From Thermoflexales bacterium (GTDB lineage Bacteria > Chloroflexota > Anaerolineae > J036 > Brachytrichaceae), in the NCBI GenBank assembly GCA_025057935.1, contig JANWUW010000073.1, forward strand, positions 1-37,544: DNA of 37,544 nucleotides. Direction: 5' to 3'. A program made the translations under genes and the position numbers. Under the pieces are notes generated by a model that searched no databases, was not told the origin of the DNA, and saw only the letters and a list, made by a program, of their open reading frames with translations. Of this stretch, positions 33,617 to 37,544 are shown in pieces (positions within the stretch are counted from its first letter, which is position 1; each line of letters starts with the position of its first letter).

Positions 33617-34522
33617 GTGATCACAGAGTGGCAAGCAGCCGAGCACGTAGTGCATGAGCTGGGCCGCAATTCAAGGCATGCTGAAACAGATGGACACGTC
33701 TTTGGGAACGCACTACATGCTGCAGTCGCTGTGTATGCCAAGGACTTGACCACTGGCTATCGCCAAGGAGCGCGCGTGCGTGTGGTGCATCGAAGGCTTG
33801 AGCTTGCGCTGCCGCGCGGCAAGCTCACAGCGCTGTTGGGTCCGAACGGCGCAGGGAAGAGCACGTTGATGCGCACATTGGCTGGGCTGCAGCCAGCGCT
33901 GGCAGGCACGGTGTGGGTGGATGGCACGCCGCTGCGCGCACTCTCACTCCAGGCGATCGCGCGCAAGCTCGCCGTGGTCCTCACTGACCGCGTGGATGTA
34001 GGCTACGTGACGGCATACGCGCTTGCTGCGCTTGGTCGTTACCCGTACACGCGCTGGGATGGGCAGCTCACGCCCGAGGACGAGCAAATTGTCCAAGAGG
34101 CGATGCGCTTGGCAGGATGTAGTGAGTTGGCAGGACGCATGGTCGTTGAACTGAGTGACGGTGAGCGCCAACGGGTGATGATCGCTCGCGCTTTGGCACA
34201 ACAGACGCCCATCATCTTTCTCGATGAGCCAACGGCGTTCCTTGACCTGCCGCGCCGCGTCGAGGTCATGCACCTGCTGCGCAGTTTGGCGCATCAGACC
34301 AAGCGCGCGTTGCTGATCAGCACGCACGACCTCGAGCTTGCGCTGCGTTTTGCCGACTTGCTCTGGCTAATGGGCAGCGATGGCACATTTGTTGCAGGCA
34401 CGCCGACTGAATTGCTGCAACGCGGCGAGCTGCTGCGCGTCTTCGCTGCTGAGGGCGAAGAGGTGCAGCGATACCTGAAAGAAGTGCATCATCGCTGGCT
34501 TGCGGAAGGATCTGGCGCGTGA
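33617..34522 (+). CDS. ABC transporter ATP-binding protein (BtuD-like)
   Basis: The 301-residue ATPase should power the adjacent permease. It has Walker A GPNGAGKST, a Q-loop-region VVLTDRVDVGYVTAYAL, signature LSDGERQRVMIARALAQ (LSDGE, a common variant of LSGGQ), Walker B IIFLDEPTAFLD and the switch His in LISTHDLELAL. GTG 33617 is chosen because GGGAGG (33603-33608) lies 8 nt upstream and the codon is two bases past the permease stop. This start gives an unusual N-terminal stretch of about 36 residues, rich in His and Ala, before the ABC core at YAKDLTTGYR. A GTG just before that Tyr is an alternative start with no ribosome site. Its end overlaps the cbiA start (GTGA). Confidence 0.92.
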   Translation: MITEWQAAEHVVHELGRNSRHAETDGHVFGNALHAAVAVYAKDLTTGYRQGARVRVVHRRLELALPRGKLTALLGPNGAGKSTLMRTLAGLQPALAGTVWVDGTPLRALSLQAIARKLAVVLTDRVDVGYVTAYALAALGRYPYTRWDGQLTPEDEQIVQEAMRLAGCSELAGRMVVELSDGERQRVMIARALAQQTPIIFLDEPTAFLDLPRRVEVMHLLRSLAHQTKRALLISTHDLELALRFADLLWLMGSDGTFVAGTPTELLQRGELLRVFAAEGEEVQRYLKEVHHRWLAEGSGA

Positions 34523-35952
34523 GCCGCTCTAGCACGGCCGTTCCAACAGTGATCATTGCTGCGCCGCACAGCGGCAGCGGCAAGACCACTATTGCTGTTG
34601 GCTTGATCGCTGCGCTTGCTGCGCGCGGCTTGCGCGTTGCGCCGTTCAAGGTGGGCCCAGATTACATTGACCCATCGTTGCTGTCCCGAGCAGCGGGGCG
34701 CCCATGCTACAACCTCGACCTCTGGATGCTAGGCGAAGAGGCTGCGCGCGAGAGCTTTGCGCGACGCACGGCAGATTCCGACTTCGCTGTGGTCGAGGGC
34801 GTGATGGGCTTGTTCGACGGCGTCAGTGGCGACGACGACGCAGCGAGCACTGCGCATGTCGCTCGCGTGCTTGGCGCGCCAGTAGTGCTCGTGCTCGATG
34901 CCAGCGCCATGGCGCGCACTGCAGCCGCGCTCGTTTGCGGTTTGCGCGAGTTCGATCGCCGCGTTAACCTCGCGGGTGTGATCTTCAACCGCGTCGGCAG
35001 CCCAACGCATGCTCAGATGCTTCGCGAAGCTGTCGTCCGGCACACTGACGTTCGTCCATTGGGCAGTGTGCTGCGCAATGCAGCGCTCGAACGCTCAGAT
35101 CGGCACTTGGGGCTTGTGCCTGCGGCAGAAGATGATCCCTCCAAGTGGATTGCCGCTGCGCGGCAAGCAGTCGAGGCTGGCGTTGACCTTAACGCGTTAG
35201 TGGAGATTGCTGAGCAAAGCTGCCAATGCCCTCTGCCTCTTGCCACAAGCAGAAGAGCAAGCCAAGCGAGCAGCAGCTCGCCTGTCATTGCTGTTGCTCA
35301 TGATGCAGCTTTCAACTTCATCTACCCAGACAACCTCGAACTAATCGAGGAAGCTGGAGGGCGCGTGGTCTTCTTCAGCCCGCTGAGCGACTCAGGCCTA
35401 CCGACGGGCAGCAGCGCACTGATCTTGTGCGGCGGTTACCCTGAGCTTTTCGCAGAGCGGCTCGCGGCAAACGCGAGCATGCGTGCTGCAATTCGTCACG
35501 CTGCACAGAGCGGGATGCCGATCTACGCTGAGTGCGGCGGGCTGATGTACCTGTGCGAGGCGCTCGTTGACCAGCAGGGTCGGGCTTACCCGATGTGCGG
35601 CGTGCTTCCTGGGCGGTCAGTAATGGGCTCGCGTTTGGTGCTGGGCTATCGCACGGCGAGGGCGGAGCAGGACTGTTGGCTTTGGCGCGCTGGCGAGACC
35701 GTGCGCGGACATGAGTTTCACTACTCCACATGGCAAGCGGATGGCTCTTTGCCGCCGCTCTACACATTTGAGCCAAGCCGTTACCAACGCGAACCACGCT
35801 GCGATGGCGCTCGTGTTGGGAATGTGCTCGCGTCTTACTTGCATCTGCATTTTCTAGCGAAGCCCGAGCTTGCTGAGCGCATTGTGCATGCGGCTCAGGC
35901 TTGGCGTGATGCAACAGCTTCACTGACGGAAGCCCATGGACTTGTCTGCTGA
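34519..35952 (+). CDS. cbiA: Cobyrinate a,c-diamide synthase CbiA/CobB
   Basis: This enzyme amidates the a and c side chains of (hydrogeno)cobyrinic acid using ATP and glutamine. The 477 residues contain an N-terminal ATPase domain (APHSGSGKTT at 15-24, FKVGPDYIDP, VVEGVMGLFDG) and a C-terminal class I glutamine amidotransferase domain with the nucleophile Cys339 (YAECGGLMYL) and a late His (YLHLHFL). GTG 34519 overlaps the ATPase stop by 4 nt, showing coupling. CbiA and CobB differ by pathway (cobyrinate or hydrogenobyrinate substrate), which the sequence alone does not settle. It is the first enzyme gene after the uptake genes and overlaps cbiZ by 17 nt. Confidence 0.94.
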   Translation: MSRSSTAVPTVIIAAPHSGSGKTTIAVGLIAALAARGLRVAPFKVGPDYIDPSLLSRAAGRPCYNLDLWMLGEEAARESFARRTADSDFAVVEGVMGLFDGVSGDDDAASTAHVARVLGAPVVLVLDASAMARTAAALVCGLREFDRRVNLAGVIFNRVGSPTHAQMLREAVVRHTDVRPLGSVLRNAALERSDRHLGLVPAAEDDPSKWIAAARQAVEAGVDLNALVEIAEQSCQCPLPLATSRRASQASSSSPVIAVAHDAAFNFIYPDNLELIEEAGGRVVFFSPLSDSGLPTGSSALILCGGYPELFAERLAANASMRAAIRHAAQSGMPIYAECGGLMYLCEALVDQQGRAYPMCGVLPGRSVMGSRLVLGYRTARAEQDCWLWRAGETVRGHEFHYSTWQADGSLPPLYTFEPSRYQREPRCDGARVGNVLASYLHLHFLAKPELAERIVHAAQAWRDATASLTEAHGLVC

Positions 35953-36634
35953 GCCTCTCTTCCTTGGCGTGCTTCTGCGGCGCAGTCCTAAACGGCTGCA
36001 CATCGCGAGCGACCAGCCGCTGATGTGCCTGAGCTCTGCGCCTGTCGGCGGCGGTTGGGCGAAGGCACAGCACATTCTGAACATGCGTGTGCCGTTGGAC
36101 TACTGCTGCGATCGCTACGTCGAAGACATTCAGCGCATGGCGGCTGAGGCTGGCGTCAGCGAGCCGTTCGTTGGGCTGATCACCGCCGCGAGGCTCGAAG
36201 ACGCTGGGCTATATGTGGAACGCTTCGATCAGGGCGCAGTTGCGGCATTGGTGACGCTGGGCATCAGCCTGCCGACAGCTGCAGGACGCGAAGAGAGCGT
36301 GCGCGCGGAGGTCAGCCAGCCCGCAGGCACAATCAACATCATCGTCGTAGTTGACGCAGCGCTATCGCCTGCTGCGCAGGTGAACGCTGTGATCACAGCA
36401 ACCGAGGCGAAGAGCTTGGTGCTCGCCGAGCACAACGTGCGCACGCCCAAAGGGCATTTGGCAAGCGGCACGCCGACAGATTGCGTGGTGATCGCATGCA
36501 CAAATCGAGGCGCGCGCTTTGCGTTTGGCGGACCCATTTCGCCGATTGGCGCGCTGATTGGTCGTGCTGTGCGGGTTGCCACGGAACAAGCCCTGCACGC
36601 CTGGCGTAGGCACACTTCTTCTACCTCAAGCTGA
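35936..36634 (+). CDS. cbiZ: Adenosylcobinamide amidohydrolase CbiZ
   Basis: CbiZ removes the aminopropanol tail of adenosylcobinamide to give adenosylcobyric acid, a salvage and remodelling step found in archaea and some bacteria. The 232-residue sequence shows family blocks: LSSAPVGGGWAKAQHILNMRVPLDY near the N-terminus, FVGLITAAR, NIIVVVDAALSPAAQVNAVITATEAK, and the C-terminal GTPTDCVVIACTNRG followed by FGGPISPIGALIGRAV. It begins inside the 3' end of cbiA (17-nt overlap), so the two are tightly linked. Its presence suggests that the cell imports incomplete or foreign corrinoids and rebuilds them. Confidence 0.93.
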   Translation: MDLSAEPLFLGVLLRRSPKRLHIASDQPLMCLSSAPVGGGWAKAQHILNMRVPLDYCCDRYVEDIQRMAAEAGVSEPFVGLITAARLEDAGLYVERFDQGAVAALVTLGISLPTAAGREESVRAEVSQPAGTINIIVVVDAALSPAAQVNAVITATEAKSLVLAEHNVRTPKGHLASGTPTDCVVIACTNRGARFAFGGPISPIGALIGRAVRVATEQALHAWRRHTSSTSS

Positions 36635-36643
36635 TGAGAAGCG

Positions 36644-37240
36644 ATGAATGACACAACCGAGCTCTACTCCACTCCAGAAGCAAAAGCGTTGCGCGAGCAA
36701 GCGCGTCGCAATCGCAAGCGCAAGGGGCTGGTGATCGTCAACACTGGGGATGGCAAAGGCAAGACCACTGCGGCGCTGGGCATTCTGCTGCGCGCGTGGG
36801 GACGCGGGATGCGCGTTGGCGGCATTCAGTTCTTCAAGCACGAGACCGCGAAGTTTGGCGAGCTGCGCGCGCTTGAGAAGATGGGCATCTCCCTGCGCCC
36901 CATGGGTGATGGATTCACGTGGACCAGCAAGGACTTAGACGAGACCAAAGCCAAAGCGCTCGCTGGCTGGGAAGAGGGCAAGCGAATGATCACCAGCGGC
37001 GAATACGACATCGTGCTGCTGGACGAGTTCACGTATGTGATGCACTTTGGTTGGCTTGACCCAAACGAGGTTGTAGCCTGGCTGCGCGACAACAAGCCTG
37101 AGATGCTGCACGTCATCATCACTGGTCGCCACGCTCCACAAGCCTTGATTGACTTCGCCGACCTAGTGACCGAGATGAAGCTGATCAAGCACCCACTACG
37201 GGACCAAGGCATCCTAGCGCAGCCCGGGATCGAGTTCTGA
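36644..37240 (+). CDS. cobO: Corrinoid adenosyltransferase, CobA/CobO type
   Basis: The enzyme transfers the adenosyl group of ATP to the cobalt of cob(I)yrinic acid a,c-diamide or cobinamide. Its 198 residues match the CobA/CobO/BtuR family. A basic N-terminus (RRNRKRKG) leads into the P-loop [10 protein letters not shown] (35-42 for GDGKGKTT), then [33 protein letters not shown] with the Walker B-like acid pair, and [25 protein letters not shown] 36644 is nine bases after the cbiZ stop. CbiZ acts on adenosylated cobinamide, so this neighbour would supply its substrate. Confidence 0.95.
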   Translation: MNDTTELYSTPEAKALREQARRNRKRKGLVIVNTGDGKGKTTAALGILLRAWGRGMRVGGIQFFKHETAKFGELRALEKMGISLRPMGDGFTWTSKDLDETKAKALAGWEEGKRMITSGEYDIVLLDEFTYVMHFGWLDPNEVVAWLRDNKPEMLHVIITGRHAPQALIDFADLVTEMKLIKHPLRDQGILAQPGIEF

Positions 37241-37242
37241 GC

Positions 37243-37544
37243 ATGAACCAGCCTCAGCCGCATGCGCGCGTTTTGCGCAGCGATGGCAAGTACATCAACC
37301 TGATCCTGAAGACGGGGCACTTGTTCGTGTGCAAAGGGTGCTGCTGCGGTCACGTCGAACGCGGTCATGCGCCCGTGCCCGAGCAGCTTTACCACAGCGA
37401 GTGGGAGCGGCGCAAGCTGCGCCACCGCGTCCACCTCACAATTGGCGGATGCCTTGGGCCTTGCCCGCTGTCCAACGCAGTGATGCTCAACTTTGGCGGC
37501 ACGAGCCTGTGGTTTCAGTCGTTCAACACGGAGTGGCAGGTCCT
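37243..37544 (+). CDS. Thioredoxin-like [2Fe-2S] ferredoxin domain protein, 3' end cut by window
   Basis: An open frame from ATG 37243 (two bases after the cobO stop) runs to the right edge, giving 100 codons without a stop. The text has a Cys cluster, [17 protein letters not shown], and later [15 protein letters not shown], the C-x-G-C with C-x-x-x-C pattern of thioredoxin-like [2Fe-2S] ferredoxins, with one extra Cys. It is in the corrinoid operon; ferredoxins of this kind are often placed next to the cobalt chelatase gene cobN, so a redox role in corrinoid metabolism is inferred. The missing end prevents a firmer call. Confidence 0.8.
   Translation, partial: MNQPQPHARVLRSDGKYINLILKTGHLFVCKGCCCGHVERGHAPVPEQLYHSEWERRKLRHRVHLTIGGCLGPCPLSNAVMLNFGGTSLWFQSFNTEWQV

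Overview
This is a GC-rich, gene-dense bacterial window. The gene set suggests a Chloroflexota (Chloroflexi) bacterium: SufCBD with an intein in SufB, a pyruvate:ferredoxin oxidoreductase beside a bidirectional HoxEFUYH hydrogenase, secreted proteins with C39-like, golvesin-like and PA14-like domains, and a cobinamide-salvage cluster with CbiZ. The phylum is inferred from gene content and protein style, not from a marker phylogeny.

Layout. (1) 1-2464, minus strand: a coupled operon of a two-segment membrane protein, an iron-containing alcohol dehydrogenase and a membrane protein cut by the left edge. (2) 2668-7508, plus: sufC-sufB-sufD for Fe-S cluster assembly, closed by a strong intrinsic terminator. 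SufB carries a 405-residue intein with an apparently intact LAGLIDADG endonuclease. (3) 7615-17824, plus: nifJ, a dihydroorotate-dehydrogenase-like flavoprotein, then hoxE-F-U-Y-H and a hydrogenase maturation protease. This is a module for pyruvate oxidation and H2/NAD(P)H redox balancing, and it depends on the Fe-S clusters that the Suf genes help build. (4) 17905-24292, plus: a glycosidase-like domain fused to an O-antigen-ligase-type membrane domain, coupled to a secreted multidomain C39-like protein, then a small membrane protein. (5) 24314-28222: an EamA transporter, convergent and overlapping by 50 nt with acetoacetyl-CoA synthetase, which follows trpS on the minus strand. (6) 28258-37544, plus: a cobalamin uptake and salvage region. 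Two nearly identical cobalamin riboswitches each precede a paralogous periplasmic-type binding protein. A fasciclin protein lies between them, and after them come permease, ATPase, CbiA/CobB, CbiZ, corrinoid adenosyltransferase and a truncated thioredoxin-like [2Fe-2S] protein.

The most unusual signal is in the two riboswitch leaders. Each has a perfect AAGGAGGTG Shine-Dalgarno sequence just after the B12 aptamer, serving only a five-codon ORF that ends Ala-Pro-UGA, and then an intrinsic terminator. Segments between Shine-Dalgarno and terminator can form a chain of mutually exclusive pairings, and two of these are kept in both copies despite sequence changes. This suggests a riboswitch acting on a mini-ORF coupled to attenuation. 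Second in interest is the glycosidase-ligase fusion, whose expected catalytic nucleophile Glu is Gln and whose usual Asn-Glu motif is Asp-Glu.

No tRNA, rRNA, CRISPR array or insertion sequence was recognised. Two real genes run off the window, one at each end. Apart from the two riboswitch leaders, no gene-free stretch exceeds 300 nt.
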